64,000 bases of DNA from Bacillus sp. 03113 (GTDB taxonomy: Bacteria > Bacillota > Bacilli > Bacillales > Cytobacillaceae), in assembly GCF_006546985.1 (NCBI RefSeq), contig NZ_VATK01000001.1:124001-188000 (forward strand), given 5' to 3'. The notes under the pieces were generated by a model. The model had not been told where the DNA came from. It made no database searches and saw only the letters and a list, made by a program, of their open reading frames with translations. Made by a program: the position numbers and the translations under genes. Below, one piece after another: positions 16,802 to 25,064 of the stretch. Within the stretch, counting starts at the first letter, position 1, and the number at the start of each line of letters is the position of its first letter.

Positions 16802-17926
16802 CTAGAAACCTATTGGAGATAAATGGTCAATTGAACATGTCGTTTCGTTTTCTAAAAGTATATCCGCTGTAATTTTCCCAATGGCTGGGGCCATTTTAAA
16901 ACCATGGCCTGAAAAACCACAAGCTACAACGATATTTTTTTCATTTGGCAATCTTCCTACAATAGAATGACCATCAGGAGTATATCCTTCCATATAGGCG
17001 CTTACACGAATGGGATCAGGATAAAGGTCAGGTAAAAAATCACGAATGGTCTGTCTTATGGTTGATAGCTCCTCAATTTCAACCGTTCTATTTATATCAT
17101 TAGGACCGTTAATCTTATCTTTTTTGTGACTGCTGATTGCTATTTTGACAGAAGCTCCATCGACCGTTGGGAAACCATAATATATCACTCCGTTTGTTTC
17201 TCGTTGAAAAACAGGGAATTTATCTGGGGTGAATAAACTTAAATTTTTGGAAGTAAACCAAGTGTTGACTAATCGACGAACTTCAATTTGCTGTTCAAAA
17301 TCAGGTAGAAACTCTCTTGCCCATGGCCCAGTAGAAATTAGAACTTGGCCAAACATATAATCTTTTCCATCAGCTCGGACTCTTACACCATTGCCCTCGG
17401 AACAGACTTCTTCTACACGAGTGTAGCTGTGAACAATAGCGCCGAGTTCTTCTGCTCGTTGAACTGCAGATACAATTGCATATTGAGGACGAAGGAACCC
17501 AGCCTCTTTATCAAGAATCACGATTTCATCATGTAAGAGTTTATGCTGTGGAAATCTTTTTTTTGCTTCTTCATAAGCTAATATTTCGTGATCTAAGTCG
17601 AACTCTTTAATGCTTTCTAGCATATTTTTCATTGACTTTATTTGCGGATTTCCGATAGCTAGTCCGCTCGTTTTAGTATATAAGTGATTTTTTGTCTCTG
17701 ATTCTAGCTGCTTCCATAATTCTTTTGCTTCTTTTAATATCGGTATATATTCTAATCCCGATTGATAGGCTGTTCTAAAAATGCGGGTTTCGCCTCCAGC
17801 AGCTGATCGGTCGTGACCTATACCATATTGTTCGAATCCTATTACCGAAGCACCTTTACTAGCAAGCTGCCACATGGCCATGCTGCCCATTGTTCCAATT
17901 CCTATTACCCCAATATCTGCATCCAT
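16802..17926 (-). CDS. FAD-dependent sarcosine oxidase / N-methyl amino acid oxidase-like protein
   Basis: A 374-aa DAO-fold flavoenzyme of the monomeric sarcosine oxidase / N-methyltryptophan oxidase group. It has a Rossmann GIGTMGSMAMWQLASKG at the N-terminus and CGFSGHGFKMAPAIGK near the C-terminus. The position that carries the covalent flavin cysteine in MSOX/MTOX (CMYT) appears to be Tyr311 (SAYMEGYTPDGH), so FAD is probably non-covalent. It would oxidise a secondary or N-methyl amino acid and give H2O2. It lies between the two lyase genes, behind MerR-type promoter 2. ATG with GGAGG-type site upstream. Confidence 0.86.
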   Translation of the reverse strand: MDADIGVIGIGTMGSMAMWQLASKGASVIGFEQYGIGHDRSAAGGETRIFRTAYQSGLEYIPILKEAKELWKQLESETKNHLYTKTSGLAIGNPQIKSMKNMLESIKEFDLDHEILAYEEAKKRFPQHKLLHDEIVILDKEAGFLRPQYAIVSAVQRAEELGAIVHSYTRVEEVCSEGNGVRVRADGKDYMFGQVLISTGPWAREFLPDFEQQIEVRRLVNTWFTSKNLSLFTPDKFPVFQRETNGVIYYGFPTVDGASVKIAISSHKKDKINGPNDINRTVEIEELSTIRQTIRDFLPDLYPDPIRVSAYMEGYTPDGHSIVGRLPNEKNIVVACGFSGHGFKMAPAIGKITADILLENETTCSIDHLSPIGF

Positions 17927-18083
17927 ATTTAGATTCCTCCTTTAACCTTTTAACGTCTGTTTTGAAGATTTATTAAAATATGAAAATTTAGAATAATCTA
18001 ATTAAAACTATGTGGATTAATTGAATATATATTTAAAAGTTTTTTTCTTAAGGCTTTGTTAAAAAGTACTGTTGATAAAAGCA

Positions 18084-18173
18084 ATTTTTGAATCATTCGT
18101 AGGAAATATGGTTTCCCACGCCTTGACGCGTAGCTTCAAGGTAGCAGGAACTTATGCTAAATGATTCAAAAAT
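18084..18173 (-). ncRNA. Four-way-junction RNA element in the oxidase leader
   Basis: A closing helix of 14 perfect pairs (18084-18097 / 18160-18173) encloses three hairpins: TAGCA/TGCTA (18142-18146 / 18155-18159), CCTTGA/TCAAGG (18121-18126 / 18136-18141) and a 9-bp helix (18098-18106 / 18112-18120). All helices abut with no unpaired junction base. The 9-bp helix has a G-U pair on the minus strand but an A-C mismatch on the plus strand, so it folds better as the oxidase leader, about 20 nt downstream of the predicted start of transcription. It may be a regulatory RNA or a structured mobile repeat. Confidence 0.55.
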
Positions 18174-18198
18174 CAAAAGGGGGCTTTTCTTAAAAATA

Positions 18199-18229
18199 AA
18201 TATAAACTCTATCGCTGCTAAAGAGTCAA
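18199..18229 (-). promoter_or_regulatory. MerR-type promoter 2 (oxidase)
   Basis: Minus strand TTGACT (18224-18229) and TATATT (18199-18204), 19 bp apart, with the 21-bp operator at 18206-18226 (ACTCTAT / AAAGAGT). GAAAATTCTGT precedes the -35 as in promoters 1 and 4. It fires towards the oxidase gene about 270 nt away, through the folded element. Confidence 0.75.
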
Positions 18230-18280
18230 CAGAATTTTCAATTTATTTATTTGATAAAAAAGCCCAAAGATAATAATTAA

Positions 18281-18321
18281 AAAAATACAAACTCTATACA
18301 TTAAATAGAGTTTGTATTTTT
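18281..18321. terminator. Hairpin 2: lyase 2 terminator built on the 21-bp palindrome
   Basis: A 17-bp perfect stem (18281-18297 / 18305-18321) whose core is ACTCTAT-N7-ATAGAGT (18291-18311). The minus strand ends in seven T. It lies about 80 bp past the lyase 2 stop and 52 bp before promoter 2. Confidence 0.8.
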
Positions 18322-18401
18322 GAAAGTAAAATTATTTTGGTAATTTTAATATATATATATAGAAGAAACTCGGATAAAAGTAGAGTTCCTACCTTTAACA
18401 T

Positions 18402-19586
18402 TTAGTCTTTAAATACATCAAGTGCTTGATAGAAATCAGCAATTAGATCGTCCGGACTTTCAATACCGACAGATACACGCATTAGACCAAAAGTAATTCC
18501 CATCTTCAGACGTTCTTCTTCTGGCACGGCATAATGTGAAGAGCTTACTGGATGAGAAATAGTAGAACGATAACCACCTAAGGTCATTGCGTAATGAACT
18601 ATTTTCAATCGACGCATAAATGCATTGATTTTTTCTCTGTCGTTCGGCATTTCAAAGCTGAGCATTCCGCCATATCCGTTTTCAAATATTTTTTTGGCTA
18701 ATTCGTGCTGAGGATGGTTTTCAAGACTGGGGTGGTGCACCTTTAAAACGCATGGATGCTCTTGCAAGGCTTTTGCTAGCTTGGCAGCATTGTCCATTTG
18801 CTTTTGAACACGAAGGTCCATCGTACGCATGCCACGCTGACACATCCAGGCATCAAATGGATTGGCAGTTGTTCCTAACAATACTTGTAAACTATATGCT
18901 TTTTTGATGATTTCATCAGTAGAAGTAATAGAACCAATAACAACATCACTATGTCCATTAGCAAATTTCGTTAAACTGTTAATTGTAATGTCGGCACCTT
19001 TTTCAATAGGCCTAATAGCTAGGGATGTTGTAAAAGTGTTATCGACAACTAATTTCGCTCCATTCTCATGGGCTATATTTGCAACAGTTTCAATATCAAC
19101 AACGGTAATCATAGGATTGGAAATCGTTTCTGTGTAGAGTACTTTCGTATTTGGTTTAATAGAAGCTTTTATTTCATCAATATTAGTGAAGTCAATAAAC
19201 GTGACACTAATACCGAATTTTGAAAAACCTTCTAATAAATCAATGGTTTCACCATACAGCGTTTTATCTGACAGTACATGATCCCCTTGCTCTAATATAG
19301 AAAGTAATGCAGTGGAAATGGCTGCCATCCCGCAGCTGCAAATAAGTGATTTTTCACCCTTTTCCAGGTATGTAACTAATTCTGCCAATGCATTACGATT
19401 TGGGTTTCTCGTTCTGATATAAGTGTAACCTTGAACGGAGTACATATCTTCTAAATCATCTAAATCCTCAACATTAAAGGCAGTTGTTAAGTAAAGCGGA
19501 GCTGTTTCAGGAGAATCTGCTCTTCCTTTCAAATAAGCCCCTTGATTTAATATTTCTGTTTCCCTGCTAAAATTTGTTTCTCCCAT
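18402..19586 (-). CDS. Cys/Met-metabolism PLP enzyme (methionine gamma-lyase-like), copy 2
   Basis: A 394-aa paralogue of the lyase at 14182-15387, colinear over its whole length. PLP Lys207 (NSLTKFANGHSD), phosphate motif SCGMAAI and LYGETIDLL are present. As in copy 1, Glu follows YG where methionine gamma-lyases have Cys. ATG with AGGAGG 8 nt upstream. Promoter 3 with a TATAAT -10 stands about 180 bp upstream. Divergence between the copies suggests different substrates rather than a recent duplication. Confidence 0.87.
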   Translation of the reverse strand: MGETNFSRETEILNQGAYLKGRADSPETAPLYLTTAFNVEDLDDLEDMYSVQGYTYIRTRNPNRNALAELVTYLEKGEKSLICSCGMAAISTALLSILEQGDHVLSDKTLYGETIDLLEGFSKFGISVTFIDFTNIDEIKASIKPNTKVLYTETISNPMITVVDIETVANIAHENGAKLVVDNTFTTSLAIRPIEKGADITINSLTKFANGHSDVVIGSITSTDEIIKKAYSLQVLLGTTANPFDAWMCQRGMRTMDLRVQKQMDNAAKLAKALQEHPCVLKVHHPSLENHPQHELAKKIFENGYGGMLSFEMPNDREKINAFMRRLKIVHYAMTLGGYRSTISHPVSSSHYAVPEEERLKMGITFGLMRVSVGIESPDDLIADFYQALDVFKD

Positions 19587-19765
19587 ATTAATTGCCTCCT
19601 TTTATCCGTAGTAAGTTTATACGTCTAATGATGATGTATAAGGATTCTATTTTATATTGTTAGGGTGTAAATGTCGAATGAAGGTGTAATAGAATCATAC
19701 GATCAAAAAAGTGAATTTTCTAAAAATATTTCAGACAATTCCTAACAAATTTAGTAGATACAATG

Positions 19766-19796
19766 ATTATAAACTCTATGATTACTACATAGTCAA
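19766..19796 (-). promoter_or_regulatory. MerR-type promoter 3 (lyase 2)
   Basis: Minus strand TTGACT (19791-19796) and consensus TATAAT (19766-19771), 19 bp apart, with the operator at 19773-19793. The 31 bp are identical to promoter 5 at 26316-26346. Predicted leader about 170 nt to the lyase 2 start. Confidence 0.8.
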
Positions 19797-20178
19797 CACG
19801 AAGAAAGAAATAAAAAACCGAGAGCCACTTGGATGGTTATCTCTTCATGGATAATGGTTAAGGTCACACCCCTAACCGAAGAGTAGATAGGATTTTTCAA
19901 AAGGTAAAAAAGTATAAATAGACTGTGTCTGTCTAGCTCCAAGCGTCTTGTGCTTTTCTTAAGTAGTTAGAGTAGATCTCCACCTGGTTTCTCGAAGTTT
20001 CATTTGCTGCAACAAGTTCACTCCAACCTATGTACTGTTTAATGAAGAAGTTGCAAAAGGAGATTTCTTTAAAATCTAGAGATACATAGAGGGATAATGA
20101 CAGCCTATTTGAAAGATGTATAAATAAGCGTAAAAATTGTAAAATTATAAAAAATTAAATTTATTTATCGATTTCATA
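19797..20178. other. Intergenic stretch upstream of the Nik operon promoter
   Basis: No gene is supported. Positions 19810-19835 (ACCGAGAGCCACT) match 26364-26385 beyond promoter 5, and 19931-19962 carries a short R1 fragment (TGTCTAGCTCC and GCTTTTCTT). GGTTAAGG/CCCTAACC around 19857-19880 could form a small hairpin. Confidence 0.5.
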
Positions 20179-20208
20179 TTGACAATTAATCATGGCAGTT
20201 TATATACT
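20179..20208 (+). promoter_or_regulatory. Sigma-A promoter for the Nik operon
   Basis: TTGACA (20179-20184) and TATACT (20203-20208), 18-bp spacer. It is the best plus-strand promoter before the binding-protein gene, but implies an unusually long leader of about 500 nt. Confidence 0.55.
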
Positions 20209-20226
20209 GAATACCAAGTTCACATT

Positions 20227-20250
20227 GTTGTGTTAAACAACTTAACAACA
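20227..20250 (+). promoter_or_regulatory. Imperfect inverted repeat downstream of the Nik promoter
   Basis: GTTGTGTTAA (20227-20236) faces TTAACAACA (20242-20250), with one inserted base. It starts about 12 bp past the expected transcription start, a usual place for a repressor site. The regulator is unknown. Confidence 0.4.
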
Positions 20251-20713
20251 GTGTTAAAGTTATTATATTAGAAAAATTTTCTAATTATATATTCAAATCA
20301 TTTGTTTTAAAAGTAATACTAGATAATATTGTAAAAAACCCTTGGCCAAGGGAAATATTAAAAAGTGAAAGGAGGAATAAAATAGAGGGTTTTGTAGATA
20401 AATAATCCTAATTATTATCTGTTTTTCTGTGAATTAATAATAAAAATGTACAAATATTCTAAAAAAGATACAATAAAATGTATACAAAGAACTAACCTCA
20501 CTATTTTGTAATCAAATCATAGAGACATCTTCAACAAAGAATCTTGTCAAATTATGCTGCTAAATCATTTTACCTAAAAATAAGATTATTAAATTTCATA
20601 CTCAGAATTGGATCTTTCTAAATAAATTTTTTTATGGCTTTTTGCGGACTTAAAATTTTCAATATTTAAAAATAACAGAATATTAAAAATATACAGCAAA
20701 GGAATAATAAAAC
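20251..20713. other. Long AT-rich leader of the Nik operon
   Basis: No open frame with a credible start is seen. AAGGAGG near 20369-20376 is followed by AATAAAATA rather than a start codon, so it looks like a relic. No recognised riboswitch motif was found by eye. Confidence 0.4.
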
Positions 20714-22321
20714 ATGATAAAAACAAAATGGAAATTTTATTTAATGTTAGTATGCTGTGCTTTTGTCATATTGTCTGGTTGCACTAGTAAGAAAGAAACT
20801 ACTTCTCAAAAAACAACAGAGAAAAGTATTAAAGATGAACTAGTCTATGCGAGTACAAAGGATATTCGAGATATTAATCCGCATTTATATGCTGGAGAAA
20901 TGGCTGCTCAAAATATGGTGTTTGAGCCACTTGTTAAGAATACCGAAGATGGAATTAAACCAGCATTAGCTGAAAAATGGGATATCTCTCCGGATGGTTT
21001 AGTATACACTTTCCATCTTAGAAAAGGCGTCACTTTTTCAGATGGAGCTCCATTTAATGCTGAAGCGGTAAAATTAAATTTTGATGCTTTACTAGGTAAT
21101 ATAAAAAGACACTCTTGGATCAATTTAATTCTTGAGATTGCAGATACAAAAGTAGTGGATGAAAATACATTCCAATTGGTTCTAAAACATCCTTACTATC
21201 CAACTCTTACAGAGCTTGGACTTACTCGACCGTTCCGCATGATTTCACCAAATAGTTTTATCGATGGAACAACTGCGAATGGCGTTCAAAGTTATGCTGG
21301 GACAGGCCCTTATAAATTAACTGAACATAAAAAAGATCAATATGCTTTATTTACTGCGAATGAAAATTACTGGGGTGATAAACCAAAAATTCAATCTGTA
21401 AAATGGAAGGTTATGCCTGACGCACAAACGATCCTTATTGCTATGGAAAAGGGGGAAATTGATCTTTTATTTGGTTCCGATGGGGACGTGATTGACAATG
21501 ACTCTTTCCAAGCATTAAAAGATAAAGGCACATACAAAACGATTATGAGCGATCCGATTGCTTCACGTGCGATCCTTTTAAATGCACATGCTCAATTTAC
21601 AAATGATAAAAAAGTTCGTGAGGCGTTCCAATATGCGATTAATAAGGATGCTGTAGCGAATGGGATACTTAATGGAACTGAAAAAACAGCTGATACATTA
21701 ATGGCTAAGAACCTACCATATGCTAATGTCGGTTTAAAAGGAATCAAATATAACCCAGATAAGGCGAAAAAAATATTAACGGAAGATGGATGGGAATTAA
21801 GTAAAGATGGATATCGCTATAAAGACGGCAAAAAGCTTGAAGTAACCATATACTATAATTCAGATAATGCACAAGAACGAACAATCAGTGAGTCTATGTT
21901 GAATGATCTAAAAGAAATTGGTGTTAGCCTTAAAATTGCAGGTGAAGAAAAACAAGCGTTCTTAGATCGTCAAAAAACTGGTGAATTTGATATGATGTAC
22001 TCTCTTTCATGGGGCTTGCCGTATGATCCTCATACGTTTGTATCTTCATGGCGAATTCCAGCGACTGGTGATTATCAAACCCAAGTAGGTCTTGAGAAAA
22101 AAGAATGGCTAGATAATACGATTACAGATCTTATGATAGAGCAAAGTGAAGAAAAGCGTAAAGCGATGTATAAAGATATTTTAAGCTATATACATGAAGA
22201 AGGAGTCTATATCCCACTAACCTATTCTGTAACAAAAGTTCTTTATACCAAAGATCTTAAAGGTGTAGGATTTAACGTATCTCAATATGAAATACCTTTT
22301 GAAAAAATGAGTTTTGAATAA
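20714..22321 (+). CDS. nikA: Nickel/peptide-type ABC transporter substrate-binding lipoprotein (NikA-like)
   Basis: A 535-aa SBP_bac_5 family lipoprotein with lipobox LSGC (Cys23) and a Ser/Thr/Lys-rich linker. DINPHLYAGEMAAQNMVFEPLVK, LTRPFRMI, GTGPYKL and NENYWGDKP match E. coli NikA better than OppA or DppA as recalled. Nickel or metal-chelate binding is inferred, and no metallophore genes are adjacent. It heads a five-gene operon. The GGAATAATAAAACATG context gives a modest ribosome binding site. Confidence 0.82.
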   Translation: MIKTKWKFYLMLVCCAFVILSGCTSKKETTSQKTTEKSIKDELVYASTKDIRDINPHLYAGEMAAQNMVFEPLVKNTEDGIKPALAEKWDISPDGLVYTFHLRKGVTFSDGAPFNAEAVKLNFDALLGNIKRHSWINLILEIADTKVVDENTFQLVLKHPYYPTLTELGLTRPFRMISPNSFIDGTTANGVQSYAGTGPYKLTEHKKDQYALFTANENYWGDKPKIQSVKWKVMPDAQTILIAMEKGEIDLLFGSDGDVIDNDSFQALKDKGTYKTIMSDPIASRAILLNAHAQFTNDKKVREAFQYAINKDAVANGILNGTEKTADTLMAKNLPYANVGLKGIKYNPDKAKKILTEDGWELSKDGYRYKDGKKLEVTIYYNSDNAQERTISESMLNDLKEIGVSLKIAGEEKQAFLDRQKTGEFDMMYSLSWGLPYDPHTFVSSWRIPATGDYQTQVGLEKKEWLDNTITDLMIEQSEEKRKAMYKDILSYIHEEGVYIPLTYSVTKVLYTKDLKGVGFNVSQYEIPFEKMSFE

Positions 22322-22464
22322 TTTTTTATAGAAGAAAGGCATGGATGCCCTGTTTAGTCTTTACAAGCGTAAAACGAATCACGAAGGAAAATCCTGATTT
22401 CGCTAGAACTTGACTAGTCTTACGGGGCTAAGTGCTAAAAAATGACCAATAGAGGAGGGATAAT

Positions 22465-23397
22465 ATGAATAGTTATATGTTAAAAAGAGCGATCGCTGTC
22501 GTCCCAATTTTAATCGGGATATCGTTTTTAGCTTTCATTCTTATTAATTTAAGAACCAGTGATCCAGCAGAAATTGCCCTTCGAGTAAATCAGGTTAATT
22601 CACCGACAGAAGAAATGATACAAGATATGCGAGAGGAGCTGGGGCTGGATAAGCCGTTTTTAGTTAGGTATAGTAATTGGCTAATGGATAGTTTAAAAGG
22701 CGATTTTGGTATGAGCTTTGTGACTCATAAGCCAGTGATAGATGAAATCGCTGAAGCGCTGCCAGCAACACTTTATCTGGCTGGAGCTGCCCTTATCATA
22801 ATCCTGTTTTTAAGTATAGTCATAGGTGTGTTGTGCTCTATTTATGAAGGAAGTGTTGTGGATAAAGTTCTGAGAGGAATAGTATTTTTAAGTAATGCAA
22901 TGCCAAACTTTTGGGTAGGCATCTTGCTAATGTGGTTGTTTGCATTAAAACTAGATTGGTTTGATACGAGTGGGATGGAAAAACCAAGCTCGATCATATT
23001 GCCAGCTGTTACTCTATCATTTGTATATATTTCGACGTATGTTCGCCTTATTCGAAATAATATGATTAAAAATAAAAATGAAAACTTTACTTTATATGCG
23101 AAGGTCCGAGGACTAAAGGAAAGCACCATAATAGTAAAGGTGTTTAAAAATTCCCTTCAAACCTCTATTACTGCTTTGGGAATGTCTATTCCAAAACTGA
23201 TTGCAGGAACTGTAGTTGTAGAAAATATCTTTGCATGGCCAGGCATTGGCCGATTATGCGTAACGGCTATCTTTAATTCAGATTTACCTATTATTCAAGC
23301 TTATATTTTAATTATGGCTGTTATGTTTGTTGTTTGTAATCTTTTGGTTGATGTGATTAACAATATGATTGATCCACGATTAAGAAAGGAGGCATAA
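22465..23397 (+). CDS. nikB: ABC transporter permease (NikB/DppB-like)
   Basis: A 310-aa inner-membrane permease with six predicted segments, an N-terminal MLKRAIAVVPILIGISFLAFIL helix and a BPD EAA-type loop (RGLKESTIIVKVFKNSLQ). It ends in the DPRLRKEA tail typical of the DppB/NikB group. It pairs with the next gene, 1 bp away. A 143-bp gap after nikA contains no terminator with a clear T run. ATG with GAGGAGGG upstream. Confidence 0.85.
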   Translation: MNSYMLKRAIAVVPILIGISFLAFILINLRTSDPAEIALRVNQVNSPTEEMIQDMREELGLDKPFLVRYSNWLMDSLKGDFGMSFVTHKPVIDEIAEALPATLYLAGAALIIILFLSIVIGVLCSIYEGSVVDKVLRGIVFLSNAMPNFWVGILLMWLFALKLDWFDTSGMEKPSSIILPAVTLSFVYISTYVRLIRNNMIKNKNENFTLYAKVRGLKESTIIVKVFKNSLQTSITALGMSIPKLIAGTVVVENIFAWPGIGRLCVTAIFNSDLPIIQAYILIMAVMFVVCNLLVDVINNMIDPRLRKEA

Positions 23398-23398
23398 C

Positions 23399-24283
23399 AT
23401 GACTTTTTGGAGCCGTTTAATAGCTGATAAAATGGCGGTAATCTCTATGTCGATTATTTTGTTGTTTATTATCGCTGGCGCTTTTGCACCAATCCTTGCA
23501 CCTCATGATCCATTAAAAATGAATATAGCGCAAAAATTTGCAGGAATGAGTTGGACCTATCCGTTAGGAACAGACCAATTAGGCCGATGTGTACTGTCTA
23601 GATTGCTTTTTGGTATTCGGACAACCATTTTTTACGCCATGATTACTACGTTTATTACACTTGGAATCGCAACAACATTAGGAATTATTGCTGGATTTTT
23701 CCGTGGAAAAGTTGATGAATTCATTATGAGAATTTGTGATGTGATGCTTTCTTTTCCGTCAGAAGTCATGATTTTGGCGATTGTTGGTGTACTAGGACCT
23801 GGCTTGCTAAATGTAGTAATTGCTAATATTATTGCTCACTGGGCATGGTACACACGCATGATCCGTTCGGCCGTGATTCAATATACGGATAAAAATTATA
23901 TTCGTTTCTCAAAGGTTTCCGGCTGTAATACAAATCACATTATGAGAAAACATTTGTTGCCAGGAGTATCAGGTGAAGTTGCTGTCTTTTCAACACTTGA
24001 TACAGGTTGGGTTATCTTAAGCATATCAGCATTATCCTTTCTTGGCTTAGGTGTACAAGCGCCAACTCCTGAGTGGGGAATGATGTTAAACGAAGCGAAG
24101 AACGTGATGATTACAATGCCTACACAGATGCTTGCACCAGGGATTGCGATCTTGATTATCGTCTCCGCATTCAATTTTCTTGGTGATAGCATGCAATCAG
24201 CTCTAAATCCAAAACTCTTTCAAAAAAAGAAAGGAGTGAAATGGAATGTCTTTATTAGAAATAAAAAACCTGTCAGTAATTGA
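23399..24283 (+). CDS. nikC: ABC transporter permease (NikC/DppC-like)
   Basis: A 294-aa permease. The N-terminal helix is followed by APILAPHDPLKMN and YPLGTDQLGRCVLSRLLFG, the classic DppC/NikC start, and the EAA loop lies in SGCNTNHIMRKHLLPGV. Its 3' end overlaps nikD by 38 bp, giving a basic C-terminal tail (KKKGVKWNVFIRNKKPVSN). Confidence 0.86.
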   Translation: MTFWSRLIADKMAVISMSIILLFIIAGAFAPILAPHDPLKMNIAQKFAGMSWTYPLGTDQLGRCVLSRLLFGIRTTIFYAMITTFITLGIATTLGIIAGFFRGKVDEFIMRICDVMLSFPSEVMILAIVGVLGPGLLNVVIANIIAHWAWYTRMIRSAVIQYTDKNYIRFSKVSGCNTNHIMRKHLLPGVSGEVAVFSTLDTGWVILSISALSFLGLGVQAPTPEWGMMLNEAKNVMITMPTQMLAPGIAILIIVSAFNFLGDSMQSALNPKLFQKKKGVKWNVFIRNKKPVSN

Positions 24284-25064
24284 TTCGCGTAACGAACTAC
24301 CTATCATTAAGAATCTTAATTTTACACTTGAAGCAAACACCTGTTTAGGTGTAGTAGGTGAAAGCGGCAGCGGCAAATCGATGACGGCCAAAGCCATTTT
24401 AGGCTTAACATCTCCATGGCTGAATGTTACAGGAGAGATCTTATTTGATGGAATGAATCTTCTTGAACTATCGAATAAATCTTTAAGAAAAATTAGAGGT
24501 CAAAAGATCTGTATGGTTTTGCAAGATGCGATGTCTTCGTTTAACCCTCTTTATACAATTGGTAAACAAATGATTGAAACGGTTCGTGAAAATTTAGGAG
24601 TTCGTAAAAATGAAGCAATCAAATTGTCATTAGAAGCTCTTGAAAAAATGTGTATTCGCAACCCGGAACAGGTAATGAAAAAATATCCACATCAGCTATC
24701 TGGAGGGATGCTGCAGCGATGTATGATTGGCATTGCCATCATGATGAAGCCAGACATTATCATTGCAGATGAGCCGACTACAGCACTTGATTCGATTAAT
24801 CAGCGTGAAGTTGTTGAAGAGTTTAAGCGCCTGCGGGAACTGACTGGGACTTCCATCATTTTTATCTCACATGATTTGGGGGTCGTTCAATACTTAGCTG
24901 AAAGCTTGCTCGTCATGCGTAATGGAGAATGTGTAGAATATGGGAATGCGAATGAGATTTTTATAAATCCGCAGCATACTTTTACAAAATACTTAATAGA
25001 CACACGTGTGAGTTTGGCTAATCATTTCAATCAATCTATGACATGGAGGTTATCGCAATGTTAG
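24246..25064 (+). CDS. nikD: ABC transporter ATPase (NikD/DppD-like)
   Basis: A 272-aa ATPase. Walker A GESGSGKS, Q-loop MVLQDAMSSFNPL, signature LSGGMLQR, Walker B IIIADEPTTALD and the H-loop SHDLGVV are intact. It lacks the long cysteine-containing C-terminal extension common in OppD/DppD. Starts inside nikC and ends 7 bp inside nikE, so the operon is tightly coupled. Confidence 0.88.
   Translation: MSLLEIKNLSVIDSRNELPIIKNLNFTLEANTCLGVVGESGSGKSMTAKAILGLTSPWLNVTGEILFDGMNLLELSNKSLRKIRGQKICMVLQDAMSSFNPLYTIGKQMIETVRENLGVRKNEAIKLSLEALEKMCIRNPEQVMKKYPHQLSGGMLQRCMIGIAIMMKPDIIIADEPTTALDSINQREVVEEFKRLRELTGTSIIFISHDLGVVQYLAESLLVMRNGECVEYGNANEIFINPQHTFTKYLIDTRVSLANHFNQSMTWRLSQC

Noticed and set aside
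20179-20250. NikR or Fur control of the Nik operon
   Set aside because: The inverted repeat at 20227-20250 resembles neither the NikR nor the 7-1-7 Fur consensus, so no named regulator is assigned.
20369-20404. Isolated AAGGAGG followed by a short frame in the Nik leader
   Set aside because: The codon after it is ATA, not a usable start, and the frame is only a few codons long. Treated as a relic.
24203-24397. Minus-strand frames inside the Nik genes and other long genes
   Set aside because: They mirror strong coding frames, lack ribosome binding sites and contain no recognisable domains.
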